Origin: Pseudomonadota bacterium | GTDB lineage: Bacteria; Pseudomonadota; Gammaproteobacteria; Pseudomonadales; Pseudomonadaceae | Length of the DNA: 16,169 nucleotides | Direction: 5' to 3' | Assembly: GCA_023431055.1 (NCBI GenBank) | Contig: JAEYXX010000043.1 | Coordinates: 1-16,169 of the forward strand | In this document: positions 1-8,361 of the stretch, piece after piece | Numbering within the stretch: the stretch's first letter is position 1 | How the letters are laid out: each line of letters begins with the position of its first letter | Notes under the pieces: model-generated | Databases searched by the model: none | The model's input: only the letters and a program-made list of their open reading frames with translations | What the model was told of the DNA's origin: nothing | Made by a program: the position numbers and the translations under genes

Positions 1-86
1 TTTTCGAAACGGGTGGTGATCTCACCGATGACGTTCTTGGCAACGGCGTCAGGCTTGATGATGGAGAAAGTACGTTGAACAGCCAT
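1..86 (-). CDS. ndk: Nucleoside diphosphate kinase, N-terminal part (cut by window edge)
   Basis: Only the first 28 complete codons are in the window. The translation begins [18 protein letters not shown], the characteristic N-terminus of nucleoside diphosphate kinase, including the IIKPDAV strand-and-loop. The family balances NTP pools by passing the gamma phosphate of ATP to NDPs through a phosphohistidine; the catalytic His lies beyond the edge. The ATG at 84-86 is preceded by a GGAG ribosome site (complement of 93-96) at a suitable distance. It lies downstream of iscX in the same direction, but an intrinsic terminator separates them, so it is probably its own transcription unit. Identification is confident despite the short length. 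Confidence 0.93.
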   Translation of the reverse strand, partial: MAVQRTFSIIKPDAVAKNVIGEITTRFE

Positions 87-117
87 GTGAAGCTCCAGAA
101 ACTTTAGGGTTAAAGCG

Positions 118-148
118 AAAAATTAAACCCGCGAATTATACGCGGGTT
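118..148 (-). terminator. Intrinsic terminator of the isc operon
   Basis: On the minus strand an 8-bp GC-rich stem (AACCCGCG, 141-148, with CGCGGGTT, 126-133) closes a 7-nt loop and is followed by a T-rich tract, TAATTTTT (118-125). It sits 39 bp past the iscX stop and before ndk, so it should end the isc transcript. The loop contains a perfect TATAAT. Confidence 0.75.
135..140 (-). promoter_or_regulatory. Candidate -10 element for ndk, inside the terminator loop
   Basis: The minus strand reads TATAAT exactly here, about 48 bp before the ndk ATG, a usual -10 to start-codon distance. At 17-bp spacing the -35 position (158-163) reads TACGCT, a poor match, and there is no extended TG motif. The assignment rests on the -10 and on the need for an ndk promoter after the terminator. 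Confidence 0.3.
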
Positions 149-166
149 CAGGTTAAAAGCGTAGGC

Positions 167-185
167 CAGGCGCCGTAAGCGCCTG
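167..185 (-). other. GC-rich stem-loop just after the iscX stop codon
   Basis: CAGGCGC (167-173) and GCGCCTG (179-185) form a perfect 7-bp stem with a 5-nt loop, starting 2 bp past the iscX stop. No T-run follows directly, so alone it is not a standard intrinsic terminator. It could protect the 3' end of the isc mRNA or assist the terminator 20 bp further on. Confidence 0.5.
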
Positions 186-187
186 TT

Positions 188-388
188 TCAGTCGAGCTCT
201 TCGATCCAGGCGGCCTGTATCGCCTCCAGCACCTTCTCACCCCCGCGCTGCGGGTCATCGGAAAACTGCGGCAAAGCCACGACCCAGCGGTGCAGATCGA
301 CGAAGTTCACGTAGCGCGGATCGACATCCGGCTTTTGTTCGCTCAGCTCGATGGCGATGTCCAGTACATCGGCCCACTTCAGACTCAT
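188..388 (-). CDS. iscX: Fe-S cluster assembly protein IscX
   Basis: Encodes 66 aa, the usual size of IscX (YfhJ), a small acidic protein that binds IscS and is proposed to modulate cysteine desulfurase activity or iron delivery. Recognisable parts are the LKWADVLDIAIEL start, the DVDPRYVNFVDLHRWV core (about residues 21-36) and the acidic end IEELD. The start chosen is the ATG at 386-388, with AGGAA 8 nt upstream. Another ATG 6 bp earlier lies too close to that ribosome site, and longer extensions would run into fdx. It is the last gene of the isc operon, 16 bp after fdx. Confidence 0.94.
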   Translation of the reverse strand: MSLKWADVLDIAIELSEQKPDVDPRYVNFVDLHRWVVALPQFSDDPQRGGEKVLEAIQAAWIEELD

Positions 389-404
389 GATCATGCTTCC
401 TGGA

Positions 405-746
405 TCAGTGCGGCGCTTCGGCCGCGTGATTAAGCGAATACTTGGGAATCTCGATGGTGAGATCTTCTTCACCGACGATGGCCTGACAGGCCAGGCGCGA
501 GTGAGCCTCAAGCCCCCACGCCTTGTCCAGATAGTCCTCTTCCAGCTCGTCGGCCTCGTTCAGCGAGTCGAAGCCCTCGCGTACGATGCAGTGACAGGTG
601 GTGCAGGCGCAGACGCCGCCACAGGCGCTTTCCATCTCGATATGGTGCTCATGGGCCAGCTCGAGGATGGAAATACCAGGCTCAGCCTCGACCACCAGGC
701 CATCCGGGCAGAATCGCTCGTGGGGCAGAAAAATTACCTGCGGCAT
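405..746 (-). CDS. fdx: ISC-type [2Fe-2S] ferredoxin
   Basis: Encodes 113 aa, the normal length for the ISC adrenodoxin-type ferredoxin, which supplies electrons to IscS/IscU during cluster formation. Cluster ligands are visible as C42, C48 and C51 in ACGGVCACTTC, plus C87 in RLACQ. C46, the extra conserved cysteine of ISC ferredoxins, is also present. The ATG at 744-746 is used: GAGGAA lies just upstream, overlapping the hscA 3' end, and only 3 bp separate the hscA stop from this start, suggesting translational coupling. A TTG one codon earlier is possible but unneeded. Confidence 0.96.
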   Translation of the reverse strand: MPQVIFLPHERFCPDGLVVEAEPGISILELAHEHHIEMESACGGVCACTTCHCIVREGFDSLNEADELEEDYLDKAWGLEAHSRLACQAIVGEEDLTIEIPKYSLNHAAEAPH

Positions 747-749
747 CAA

Positions 750-2615
750 TTATTCCTCGATCTCGTTCAGATTGCGCCCGGCAAGCGCGGCTTTAACCGT
801 CGAATCCAGGCGCCTGGCAGCGAATGCGTCGGTGACCTGCGACAGGCGCTTGGTCTGTCGCTCGATGGCCAGACCGTCGCTGCCGGCCAGCAGATCGCGC
901 AACTCCTGCACCTGCAGCTCGATGACCTCGCGCTCCTCGGCGTCCAGCAAACGTTCGCCATCAACCTCCAGGGCGCCTTCGACCGCCTCGATCAGGCGCT
1001 GGGCATCGACCTGCTGCTCACGCAGCACGCGCGCGGCCTTGTCATCGCCGGCGTTCTGGAAGGAGTCCTGTAGCATGCGCGCGATCTCGCCATCGGTCAG
1101 ACCGTAGGACGGCTTGACCTGAATGCTCGCCTCGACCTCGGAACTCAGCTCGCGCGCAGCGACACTGAGCAGACCATCGGCATCGACCTGGAAGGTCACG
1201 CGAATCTTCGCCGCACCGGCGACCATCGGCGGGATACCGCGCAACTCGAAACGCGCCAGGGAACGGCAGTCGGCAATCAGCTCGCGCTCGCCCTGCAACA
1301 CGTGAATCATCATGGCCGTCTGGCCATCCTTGTAGGTGGTGAACTCCTGCGCACGCGCCACCGGGATGGTGGTATTGCGCGGGATGACCTTTTCCATAAG
1401 CCCGCCCATAGTTTCCAGGCCGAGCGACAGAGGGATCACGTCCAGCAGCAACAGCTCCTCGCCATCGCTGCGCTGATTGCCGGCCAGCGCATCGGCCTGG
1501 ATCGCAGCACCAATGGCCACCACCTGGTCAGGATCGATATTGGTCAGCGGCGCGCGACCGAACAGCTCGCCTACCGCCTCGCGCACGCGTGGCACGCGGG
1601 TCGAACCACCGACCATGACCACCGCACTGACCTCTTCCAGCTCGACGCCGGAATCGCGTACGGCGCGACGACAGGCCTTGAGGCTACGCGCCACCATCGG
1701 CTCGATCAGCGCCTCGAACTGCTCGCGGGACAACACGCCGCGCCAGTTGCCGTGACTGAGTTCGACGCTGGCGGCTTCCGTCAGTGCTTCCTTCGCCGCG
1801 CAGGCAGCCTGCAGCAGGCTGCGCTGGGTAGCCGGATCGAGATCACTGGAAATGCCGGCCTGCTGGATGATCCAGTCGGCGATGGCATGATCGAAGTCAT
1901 CCCCACCCAGCGCACTGTCGCCACCGGTGGCCAGCACTTCGAACACGCCACCGGTCAGACGCAGAATGGAGATATCGAAGGTACCGCCACCCAGGTCGTA
2001 GATCGCGACCACGCCTTCGGCCTTCTGATCCAGGCCATAGGCGACAGCCGCAGCGGTGGGCTCGTTGAGCAGACGCAGAACGGTCAAACCAGCCAGACGC
2101 GCGGCATCCTTGGTGGCTTGACGCTGGGCGTCATCGAAGTAGGCAGGCACGGTGATCACCGCCCCTACCAGCTCGCCACCCAGAGTCTGCTCGGCACGCA
2201 AACGCAGAGTCTTGAGAATTTCCGCCGAGACCTCCACCGGGCTCTTGGCGCCCTGCACGGTCTCGATGAAGGGCATATGCGACTCGCCCGCGGCGAAGCG
2301 ATAAGGCAGCTGTTCGCCGAGCTGATGCACGTCGGCGATACCACGCCCCATCAGGCGCTTGACCGACAGCACGGTATTGAACGGATCGCCGGCCGCCGCC
2401 AGCTTGGCCGACTCACCAACTTCCACGTGCTGCGGGTGATAGCGCACGGCGGACGGCAGGATGACCTCGCCATTGCCATCAGCCAGGGGTTCGGCCAGGC
2501 CGCTGCGCACGGCAGCGACCAGCGAATTGGTGGTGCCCAGGTCGATCCCCACCGCCAGCCGACGCTGGTGCGGTTGCGGACTCTGTCCTGGCTCGGCGAT
2601 CTGCAATAAGGCCAT
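750..2615 (-). CDS. hscA: Fe-S assembly Hsp70 chaperone HscA
   Basis: Encodes 621 aa, typical of HscA (Hsc66), the specialised Hsp70 that with HscB pulls clusters off IscU. The nucleotide-binding half shows GIDLGTTNS (residues 23-31), [16 protein letters not shown] (156-171), NEPTAAA (184-190) and DLGGGTFD (207-214). The rest is the substrate-binding domain, expected to grip the LPPVK loop of IscU, which is intact in this window's iscU. The ATG at 2613-2615 has only a weak AGAAG ribosome site, and 45 bp separate it from hscB. An N-terminal extension of about 20 residues before the ATPase domain is normal in HscA. Confidence 0.97.
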   Translation of the reverse strand: MALLQIAEPGQSPQPHQRRLAVGIDLGTTNSLVAAVRSGLAEPLADGNGEVILPSAVRYHPQHVEVGESAKLAAAGDPFNTVLSVKRLMGRGIADVHQLGEQLPYRFAAGESHMPFIETVQGAKSPVEVSAEILKTLRLRAEQTLGGELVGAVITVPAYFDDAQRQATKDAARLAGLTVLRLLNEPTAAAVAYGLDQKAEGVVAIYDLGGGTFDISILRLTGGVFEVLATGGDSALGGDDFDHAIADWIIQQAGISSDLDPATQRSLLQAACAAKEALTEAASVELSHGNWRGVLSREQFEALIEPMVARSLKACRRAVRDSGVELEEVSAVVMVGGSTRVPRVREAVGELFGRAPLTNIDPDQVVAIGAAIQADALAGNQRSDGEELLLLDVIPLSLGLETMGGLMEKVIPRNTTIPVARAQEFTTYKDGQTAMMIHVLQGERELIADCRSLARFELRGIPPMVAGAAKIRVTFQVDADGLLSVAARELSSEVEASIQVKPSYGLTDGEIARMLQDSFQNAGDDKAARVLREQQVDAQRLIEAVEGALEVDGERLLDAEEREVIELQVQELRDLLAGSDGLAIERQTKRLSQVTDAFAARRLDSTVKAALAGRNLNEIEE

Positions 2616-2660
2616 GGTCTTCTTGAAATCATCAGGCAGGCTGCCGCGGCAACCTACAGG

Positions 2661-3182
2661 TTAATCGTCGAGGCGCTCTTCTAACTGGCGCACTTCATGA
2701 GAGAGCTTGTCGAGGAACTGCATACGACGCATCAGACGCTCAGCCTCTTCCCGGCGAGCATCATCATCCCAGCACGCCGCGAAGCTCTCATTGAGCTGCT
2801 CTTGCGCGGCTTTCAGGCGACGCTTGAAAGCCGCGACGCCGGCCAGATCGGCATCATCATGCAGTTCTTCCAGCTCTTCGCGCAGCTGCATCTGCTGCAG
2901 GAGGAAATCCGGATCCTGCACCGTCACTTCCAGCGGCAGCTCGGGACCACGCATGGCCAGCAGATAGCGCGCACGCTGCGACGGCGTCTTGAGGACCTGA
3001 TAAGCCTCGTTGAGGCAGGCCGAACGCTCCAGCGCCAGGCGCTGCTCACGCTCGCCGGCGTCGGCGAAACGATCCGGATGAACCTGACGAGCCAGCTCGC
3101 GATAACGCGCGGCCAGCTGATCAAGATCCAGACGGAAGCTCGGCTGCAGGTCGAACAGAGCGAAATGGCAGGGGTTACCCAT
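2661..3182 (-). CDS. hscB: Fe-S assembly J-domain co-chaperone HscB
   Basis: Encodes 173 aa, matching the family's length. The N-terminal J domain begins [12 protein letters not shown] and carries the HPD motif at residues 35-37, which stimulates the HscA ATPase. The C-terminal part (about 90-173), rich in Glu, Leu and Arg, is the helical domain that carries IscU to HscA. The ATG at 3180-3182 is preceded by GAGG overlapping the iscA stop; the intergenic gap is 8 bp, so the gene is probably translationally coupled to iscA. Confidence 0.96.
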   Translation of the reverse strand: MGNPCHFALFDLQPSFRLDLDQLAARYRELARQVHPDRFADAGEREQRLALERSACLNEAYQVLKTPSQRARYLLAMRGPELPLEVTVQDPDFLLQQMQLREELEELHDDADLAGVAAFKRRLKAAQEQLNESFAACWDDDARREEAERLMRRMQFLDKLSHEVRQLEERLDD

Positions 3183-3190
3183 TCAGGGCC

Positions 3191-3514
3191 TCAGACATTG
3201 AAACTTTCGCCGCAACCGCATTCGCCGCGCACGTTGGGGTTGTTGAACTTGAAGCCCTCGTTGAGGCCTTCCTTGACGAAGTCCAACTCGGTGCCATCGA
3301 GATAGACCAGACTCTTGGGATCGATGATCACCTTGACGCCGTGGCTCTCGAACACCTGATCCTCCGCCGCCAGTTCATCAACGAACTCGAGCACGTAGGC
3401 CAGGCCGGAGCAACCGGTAGTACGCACACCGAGGCGAATGCCCTCGCCCTTGCCGCGCCCTTCGAGAGAGCGCTGCACGTGACGGGCAGCTGCTTCAGAC
3501 ATGGTAATGGCCAT
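3191..3514 (-). CDS. iscA: A-type Fe-S carrier protein IscA
   Basis: Encodes 107 aa of the HesB/IscA family. The three conserved cysteines are present: C35 in TTGCSGLAY and C99/C101 in the ECGCGESF tail. They bind iron or a cluster for transfer to apoproteins. It begins [13 protein letters not shown] with a GAGG ribosome site 7 nt before the ATG at 3512-3514, and lies 13 bp after iscU. Its place between iscU and hscB supports IscA rather than ErpA, a close paralogue normally encoded elsewhere. Confidence 0.96.
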   Translation of the reverse strand: MAITMSEAAARHVQRSLEGRGKGEGIRLGVRTTGCSGLAYVLEFVDELAAEDQVFESHGVKVIIDPKSLVYLDGTELDFVKEGLNEGFKFNNPNVRGECGCGESFNV

Positions 3515-3527
3515 TGCAAACCTCGTA

Positions 3528-3914
3528 TCAGAGCAAGCCTTTCTTCTGCTTGTAATCGCGCACAGCAGCCTTGATGGCGTCTTCGGCGAGCACGGAGCAG
3601 TGAATTTTCACTGGCGGCAGCGCCAGTTCTTCGGCGAGCTGGGTGTTCTTGATGCTCTCGGCCTCATCCAGGGTCTTGCCCTTCATCCACTCGGTGGCGA
3701 GGGAGCTGGAGGCGATGGCCGAACCGCAGCCGTAGGTCTTGAACTTGGCGTCTTCGATCACGCCGCTTTCGTTGACCTTGATCTGCAAACGCATCACGTC
3801 GCCGCAGGCCGGTGCACCGACCATACCGGTGCCGACATCCGGATCTTCGGCATTCAGCTTGCCGACGTTACGCGGGTTTTCGTAGTGGTCGATGACCTTG
3901 TCACTGTAAGCCAT
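3528..3914 (-). CDS. iscU: Fe-S cluster scaffold protein IscU
   Basis: Encodes 128 aa, the standard IscU length. Cluster-binding residues are all present: C37 and D39 in PACGD, C63 in [11 protein letters not shown], and C106 after H105. The HscA recognition motif LPPVK is at 99-103. IscU receives sulfur from IscS and builds [2Fe-2S] clusters, which HscA/HscB then release. The start at 3912-3914 ([18 protein letters not shown]) is the canonical N-terminus. The gap to iscS is 43 bp. Confidence 0.97.
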   Translation of the reverse strand: MAYSDKVIDHYENPRNVGKLNAEDPDVGTGMVGAPACGDVMRLQIKVNESGVIEDAKFKTYGCGSAIASSSLATEWMKGKTLDEAESIKNTQLAEELALPPVKIHCSVLAEDAIKAAVRDYKQKKGLL

Positions 3915-3957
3915 GCTGTACTTCCTCTCTCATCAGGTGCCGCTCTTCAGGCAGCTA

Positions 3958-5172
3958 TCAGTGTGCTGCCCATTCCACGGAGGAAAGGTCGACACCTTCT
4001 TTGAACATATCCCACAGGGGCGACAGTTCACGCAGCTTGTCCACGGCTTCGCGGACCTTGGCAGCGGCGTAGTCGACCTCTTCTTCGGTGGTGAAGCGAC
4101 CGAAGGTGAAGCGAATCGAGCTGTGCGCCAGTTCGTCGTTGCGGCCCAGCGCACGCAGTACGTAGGACGGCTCCAAGGAAGCCGAGGTGCAGGCCGAACC
4201 GGACGATACGGCAAGGTCCTTGAGCGCCATGATCAGCGACTCGCCCTCGACGTAGTTGAAACTCAGGTTGAGGTTGTGCGGCACACGAGCAGTCAGGCTG
4301 CCGTTGACGTACAGCTCTTCCATGTTTTCCAGCTGGCGGTAGAAGCGATCACGCAGGGCGGTAATGCGCTGATTCTCAGCAGCCATCTCTTCCTTGGCGA
4401 TGCGGAAGGCTTCGCCCATGCCGACGCACTGGTGAGTGGCCAGGGTGCCGGAGCGCATGCCACGCTCATGGCCGCCACCGTGGGTCTGCGCTTCCAGACG
4501 CACACGCGGCTTGCGGCGCACGTAAAGGGCGCCCACGCCTTTCGGGCCATAGGTCTTGTGCGCGGAGAAGGACATCAGGTCGACCTTCATCTTCTCCAGA
4601 TCGATTTCCACCTTGCCGGTGGACTGCGCGGCATCGACATGCAGCAGCACACCACGGGAGCGGGTCAGCTCGCCGATGGCGGCGATGTCGTTGATGGTGC
4701 CGATCTCGTTGTTGACGTGCATGACCGACACCAGCGTGGTGTCGTCACGCAGCGCGGCTTCGACCATGGCCGGCGTGATCAGGCCATCTTCGCCTGGTTC
4801 CAGATAGGTGACCTCGAAACCTTCACGTTCGAGCTGACGAGTGGTGTCCAGCACCGCCTTGTGCTCGATCTTCGAGGTGATGATGTGCTTGCCCTTGCTG
4901 GCGTAGAAATGCGCTACGCCCTTGATGGCGAGGTTGTCGGACTCGGTGGCACCGCTGGTCCAGACGATTTCGCGCGGGTCGGCGTTGACCAGCTCGGCGA
5001 CCTGACGGCGAGCATTCTCCACGGCCTCTTCGGCCTTCCAGCCGAACACGTGGGAGCGCGAAGCCGGGTTGCCGAAGTTACCATCGACCAGCAGGCATTC
5101 GCTCATCTTCTGCGCGACACGCGGATCGACCGGCGTGGTGGCGGAATAATCGAGGTAAATGGGCAATTTCAT
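3958..5172 (-). CDS. iscS: Cysteine desulfurase IscS
   Basis: Encodes 404 aa, the same length as E. coli IscS, with no visible indels against it from memory. It is a PLP-dependent aminotransferase-fold enzyme that turns L-cysteine into alanine and a persulfide. K206 in SAHKTYGPK should bind PLP, and C328 in [14 protein letters not shown] is the mobile persulfide cysteine. It supplies sulfur to IscU and probably to tRNA thiolation. The ATG at 5170-5172 has GGAG upstream in the 29-bp gap after iscR. The C-terminal end VEWAAH resembles the IscU-docking tail of group I enzymes. Confidence 0.97.
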   Translation of the reverse strand: MKLPIYLDYSATTPVDPRVAQKMSECLLVDGNFGNPASRSHVFGWKAEEAVENARRQVAELVNADPREIVWTSGATESDNLAIKGVAHFYASKGKHIITSKIEHKAVLDTTRQLEREGFEVTYLEPGEDGLITPAMVEAALRDDTTLVSVMHVNNEIGTINDIAAIGELTRSRGVLLHVDAAQSTGKVEIDLEKMKVDLMSFSAHKTYGPKGVGALYVRRKPRVRLEAQTHGGGHERGMRSGTLATHQCVGMGEAFRIAKEEMAAENQRITALRDRFYRQLENMEELYVNGSLTARVPHNLNLSFNYVEGESLIMALKDLAVSSGSACTSASLEPSYVLRALGRNDELAHSSIRFTFGRFTTEEEVDYAAAKVREAVDKLRELSPLWDMFKEGVDLSSVEWAAH

Positions 5173-5201
5173 TGGTTTCTCCTATCAGGCAAACGCCCTG
5201 C

Positions 5202-5699
5202 TCACTCGATGGCAGACGCTTCAATCTTATCCAAATGCGGCGTAGTGCCTCTGCCGGAGCAGCGACGCTGATCCTGGCGCAACGCGACCTCTTGAACCTC
5301 ACGGCGCACGACCAGATCGGCCAGACTGATGCCGCTGAGGAACTCATGAATTTGCTGACTGAGATCGCACCACAGATGATGGGTCAGACAGGTATCGCCG
5401 GAGTGGCAATCGCCCTGCCCCTGGCAACGCGTGGCATCCACGGACTCATTGACCGCGTCGATCACCTGAGCCACCTGAATGCCGCGCATGTCACGCGAGA
5501 GCTGATAACCGCCACCCGGCCCGCGCACACTGGAAACCAGGTTGCCACGACGCAGCTTGGCGAACAGTTGCTCGAGATAGGACAGGGAAATGCCCTGCCG
5601 CTCGGAAATATCGGCCAGGGAAACGGGGCCATGCTGCGCATGCAGCGCCAGATCGAGCATGGCGGTAACGGCGTAACGGCCTTTGGTGGTCAGTCGCAT
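5202..5699 (-). CDS. iscR: Fe-S-responsive transcriptional regulator IscR (Rrf2 family)
   Basis: Encodes 165 aa. A winged-helix N-terminus ([18 protein letters not shown], then [14 protein letters not shown] and [12 protein letters not shown]) is followed by the [2Fe-2S] ligands C92, C98, C104 and H107, as in E. coli IscR. In that system the holo form represses its own operon through type 1 sites, and matching dyads lie just upstream here. The ATG at 5697-5699 begins the canonical sequence. A GTG 18 bp upstream is in frame but would add six atypical residues, and neither start has a strong ribosome site. It is the first gene of the isc operon. Confidence 0.96.
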   Translation of the reverse strand: MRLTTKGRYAVTAMLDLALHAQHGPVSLADISERQGISLSYLEQLFAKLRRGNLVSSVRGPGGGYQLSRDMRGIQVAQVIDAVNESVDATRCQGQGDCHSGDTCLTHHLWCDLSQQIHEFLSGISLADLVVRREVQEVALRQDQRRCSGRGTTPHLDKIEASAIE

Positions 5700-5730
5700 G
5701 GCTCTACCACGAATCACTGAATTGCGGCGA

Positions 5731-5759
5731 AGTATGCGATTCCCGAGTATTTAAGTCAA
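5731..5759 (-). promoter_or_regulatory. Sigma70-type promoter of the isc operon
   Basis: On the minus strand, TTGACT (5754-5759) and CATACT (5731-5736) are separated by exactly 17 bp. The -35 matches the consensus at 5 of 6 positions and the -10 at 4 of 6. The -10 ends 31 bp before the iscR ATG. The -35 lies inside the IscR-like dyad, so repressor binding would block RNA polymerase. Confidence 0.75.
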
Positions 5760-5763
5760 CTAT
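5739..5763 (-). promoter_or_regulatory. IscR type 1 operator overlapping the iscR promoter
   Basis: The minus-strand 25-mer has half-sites ATAGTTGACT and ACTCGGGAAT around a 5-bp A/T-rich centre (TAAAT). This agrees well with the IscR type 1 pattern ATASYYGACT-N5-AGTCRRSTAT recalled from E. coli. It covers the -35 and part of the spacer, fitting feedback repression by holo-IscR. Confidence 0.7.
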
Positions 5764-5788
5764 AAGACCTATTGATTTACTCGGGATT
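5762..5788 (-). promoter_or_regulatory. Possible second IscR-binding dyad, upstream of the promoter
   Basis: Read on the minus strand this holds AATCCCGAGT and TAGGTCTTAT, degenerate versions of IscR half-sites with 7 rather than 5 bp between them. CCCGAGTA here (complement of 5778-5785) is the exact inverse of TACTCGGG in the promoter-proximal site (complement of 5742-5749). Many isc promoters carry two adjacent IscR sites; this one is weaker by eye. Confidence 0.4.
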
Positions 5789-5794
5789 GACCGC

Positions 5795-5828
5795 AAAAAG
5801 AGGCGGCATGATAGCAAACGCCGCCTCT
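5795..5828 (-). terminator. Intrinsic terminator after cysE
   Basis: On the minus strand AGAGGCGGC (5820-5828) pairs with GCCGCCTCT (5799-5807) across a 12-nt loop, and the second arm runs into TTTTT. It begins 8 bp past the cysE stop, separates trmJ-cysE from the isc operon, and ends only 6 bp from the upstream IscR-like dyad. Confidence 0.9.
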
Positions 5829-5835
5829 GCATGCA

Positions 5836-6621
5836 TCAGGCCGCGGGCTTGTCGCCCTGCTGCTGATCCTTGCACACGTCAGCGAAGTCCTCATCGCGCA
5901 GGGTCGGCAGATCCTTCGCGCAATAGTCGCTGCCCAACGCCGTCAGCGCCTTGCACATGCCCTCCAGGCGCCCATCGACCGCATGCAGATGATCGAGCAG
6001 CTGGCCGATGGCCCGTGCGACCGGGTCCGGCATGTCCTGACCCACGCCATAGGCATCGAAGCCAATCTTCTCGGCCATGGCCTGGCGTTTGGCTTCCTGC
6101 TCGTCATCGGACTTGACGATGATCTTGCCGGGAATACCGACCGCGGTCGCGCCCGCCGGCACCGCCTTGGTCACCACGGCATTGGAGCCGATCTTGGCAC
6201 CGGCACCAACCGTGAACGGGCCCAGGACCTTGGCACCGGCTCCGACCACCACGCCGTCTTCCAGCGTCGGATGGCGCTTGCCCTTGTTCCAACTGGTGCC
6301 GCCAAGGGTCACACCTTGATACAGCGTCACGTCATTGCCGATCTCGGCGGTCTCGCCGATGACGATACCCATGCCATGATCGATGAAGAAACGCCGACCG
6401 ATCTTCGCCCCCGGATGAATCTCGATACCTGTCATCCAGCGACCGAAATTCGATACCACGCGCGCCGGCCACTTCCAGCCCGAACGCCACAGCGCATGAG
6501 CCACACGATGCAGCCAGACGGCATGCAGCCCCGGGTAGCAGGTCACCACCTCCAAAGCATTGCGCGCCGCCGGATCACGGTGAAAAACGCTCTGGATATC
6601 TTCTCGCATGCGTTCAAACAT
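5836..6621 (-). CDS. cysE: Serine O-acetyltransferase CysE
   Basis: Encodes 261 aa. CysE makes O-acetylserine from serine and acetyl-CoA, the committed step of cysteine synthesis. The start [21 protein letters not shown] is typical of the shorter Pseudomonas-type enzyme, and a left-handed beta-helix of hexapeptide repeats follows from about residue 66 ([41 protein letters not shown]). D81-H82 in IDHGMG form the expected catalytic dyad. The ATG at 6619-6621 lies inside the end of trmJ (8-bp overlap), with GGAAG upstream supplied by trmJ codons. An upstream in-frame extension of 10 codons is unlikely. The gene ends at its own terminator. Confidence 0.95.
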   Translation of the reverse strand: MFERMREDIQSVFHRDPAARNALEVVTCYPGLHAVWLHRVAHALWRSGWKWPARVVSNFGRWMTGIEIHPGAKIGRRFFIDHGMGIVIGETAEIGNDVTLYQGVTLGGTSWNKGKRHPTLEDGVVVGAGAKVLGPFTVGAGAKIGSNAVVTKAVPAGATAVGIPGKIIVKSDDEQEAKRQAMAEKIGFDAYGVGQDMPDPVARAIGQLLDHLHAVDGRLEGMCKALTALGSDYCAKDLPTLRDEDFADVCKDQQQGDKPAA

Positions 6622-7402
6622 CAGACTTCCCCTGCTTGTGAGGCTCTCCACGCACGGCCTTCTCTGTCTCGGTAAGGATGCCGCGCAGGATATTCATTTC
6701 CAGCTTGCTAACCGCACTGCGCCCGTAAAGACGGCGCAAGCGAGTCATCAGGTGCCGCGGCTTCTGCGGATCGAGAAAACCGATCATCACCAGCACGCGA
6801 CGCAAATGGCCGTAGAAAGACTCAAGCTCATCCGCCGTCGCCGCCTGGGAGTTGAGCATCGCCGTGGTTTCCAGCTTCTCTACCTTGCTCGGCAGATTTT
6901 GCGCTGTCAGCCAGGCCATGCGCACTTCATAGGCCAGCACCTGCACCGCCGCCGCCAGATTCAGCGAGCTGAACTCCGGGTTGGACGGGATATGCACGTG
7001 GTATTGACATCGCTGCAGTTCCTCGTTGGTCAGGCCGGCGTATTCACGACCGAACACCAACGCCACTTCGCCGCCCGCAGCAGCCTGCTCGCAACTGGCC
7101 ACACCGCACTCGCGCGGGTCGAGCAGGGGCCAGGGAATGCGCCGATCGCGCGCGCTGGTGCCAACCACCAGGGTGCAGCCGACCAACGCTTCTTCCAGCG
7201 TGTCGACCACCTGCGCGGCGTCCAGCACATCGGTGGCGCCAGAGGCACGCGCGACGGCCTCGCCACTGGGGAAATCCTCGGGCGCCACCAGCACCAGACG
7301 CGACAGCCCCATGTTTTTCATTGCCCGCGCGGCACCGCCGATATTGCCCGGATGACTGGTACCCACCAGAACGACGCGAATATTGTCCAGCAACGCAGAC
7401 AC
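6614..7402 (-). CDS. trmJ: tRNA (cytidine/uridine-32-2'-O)-methyltransferase TrmJ
   Basis: Encodes about 262 aa of the SPOUT (trefoil-knot) methyltransferase superfamily. TrmJ methylates the ribose of residue 32 in the tRNA anticodon loop. Family signatures are [20 protein letters not shown] near the N-terminus, [15 protein letters not shown], and the knot motif [17 protein letters not shown]. The C-terminal extension (about 175-250) is the TrmJ-specific dimer/tRNA domain. The start is uncertain: the frame opens with GTG at 7400-7402, and a TTG three codons in has a GAGAG sequence at better spacing, giving LLDNIRVVL. It overlaps cysE by 8 bp and is probably cotranscribed with it. Confidence 0.93.
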   Translation of the reverse strand: MSALLDNIRVVLVGTSHPGNIGGAARAMKNMGLSRLVLVAPEDFPSGEAVARASGATDVLDAAQVVDTLEEALVGCTLVVGTSARDRRIPWPLLDPRECGVASCEQAAAGGEVALVFGREYAGLTNEELQRCQYHVHIPSNPEFSSLNLAAAVQVLAYEVRMAWLTAQNLPSKVEKLETTAMLNSQAATADELESFYGHLRRVLVMIGFLDPQKPRHLMTRLRRLYGRSAVSKLEMNILRGILTETEKAVRGEPHKQGKSDV

Positions 7403-7538
7403 TCTCAGAAACGATTAGGGGGCAACGATCTTACCCAAGCCCTGGCGTGATTGCCATGCGAGGTACAGACGGCGCTTCATCAATAAAGGTTTTCTGCTAA
7501 CATGGCCGGCTTTCTTTAACGCCCCAGGTGAACCTCCC
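7403..7538. promoter_or_regulatory. Divergent promoter region between trmJ and suhB
   Basis: These 136 bp lie between two divergent starts and must hold both promoters, but no strong pair was seen. For trmJ (minus) a TAAGAT with a weak TGGCAA 17 bp upstream is possible. For suhB (plus) TAACAT near 7497 with TTCATC 16 bp upstream is equally weak. No operator-like dyad was noticed. Confidence 0.35.
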
Positions 7539-8354
7539 ATGCAGCCCATGCTGAATATCGCCCTGCGCGCCGCTCGCAGCGCCGGTGAAATGATCTTTCG
7601 CTCCATCGAGCGCCTGGATGTCATCTCGGTCGACGAGAAGGATGCCAAGGATTACGTCACCGAGGTCGACAAGGCCGCAGAACTGATGATCGTCCAGGCC
7701 ATCCGCAAGGCCTACCCGACCCACAGCTTCCTGGGCGAGGAAGGCGGCGTGCTGGAGGGCAGCGGCGAAGGCGCTGACTACCAGTGGATCATCGACCCCC
7801 TGGACGGCACCACCAACTTCATTCGTGGTGTGCCGCACTTCGCCATCAGCATCGCCTGCAAATACCGCGGCCGCCTGGAGCACGCCATCGTCCTCGACCC
7901 GGTGCGCCAGGAAGAATTCACCGCCAGTCGCGGCCGTGGCGCCGCGCTCAATGGCCGCCGCCTGCGCGTCAGCAATCGCAAGAGCCTCGAGGGCGCCCTG
8001 CTCGGCACCGGCTTCCCGTTCCGCGATGGCCAGCTCGACCACCTGGACAACTACCTGAACATGTTCCGCAGCCTGACCGGCCAGACCGCCGGCATTCGCC
8101 GCGCAGGCGCCGCGAGCCTGGACCTGGCATACGTTGCCGCCGGCCGCTTCGACGCCTTCTGGGAATTCGGCCTGTCCGAGTGGGACATGGCAGCCGGCGC
8201 CCTGTTGATTCAGGAAGCAGGCGGCCTGGTCAGCGACTTCAGCGGCGGCCATGAATTCCTCGAGAAGGGCCAGATCGTTGCCGGTAACACCAAGTGTTTC
8301 AAGGCCGTACTGACCGCAATCCAGCCGCACCTGGCGCCATCGATGAAACGCTAA
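7539..8354 (+). CDS. suhB: Inositol monophosphatase family protein SuhB
   Basis: Encodes 271 aa. Motif A of the IMPase family is WIIDPLDGTTNF (83-94), with metal ligands D86 and D89. E67 in GEEGG is another metal ligand, and motif B is WDMAAG (215-220) with D216. Enzymatically it is a Mg-dependent, Li-sensitive inositol-1-phosphatase. In E. coli, SuhB also acts with Nus factors in rRNA antitermination, and in P. aeruginosa it affects virulence gene expression. The ATG at 7539 has AGGTGA upstream. It is monocistronic, divergent from trmJ and convergent with the glycine-zipper gene. Confidence 0.95.
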   Translation: MQPMLNIALRAARSAGEMIFRSIERLDVISVDEKDAKDYVTEVDKAAELMIVQAIRKAYPTHSFLGEEGGVLEGSGEGADYQWIIDPLDGTTNFIRGVPHFAISIACKYRGRLEHAIVLDPVRQEEFTASRGRGAALNGRRLRVSNRKSLEGALLGTGFPFRDGQLDHLDNYLNMFRSLTGQTAGIRRAGAASLDLAYVAAGRFDAFWEFGLSEWDMAAGALLIQEAGGLVSDFSGGHEFLEKGQIVAGNTKCFKAVLTAIQPHLAPSMKR

Positions 8355-8361
8355 GCGTCCA

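Noticed and set aside
1302..2609. A 435-codon open frame antisense to hscA, and similar long frames opposite iscS (3913-5271) and secD (10293-11963, 556 codons)
   Set aside because: They lie exactly opposite well-identified genes, have compositions rich in His, Arg, Gln and Gly typical of antisense frames in high-GC DNA, and show no recognisable family or ribosome site. Long shadow frames are expected at this GC content.
5700..5717. GTG at 5715-5717 as the iscR start
   Set aside because: It would add six residues not seen in IscR proteins, and it has no ribosome site. The ATG at 5699 gives the canonical [11 protein letters not shown].
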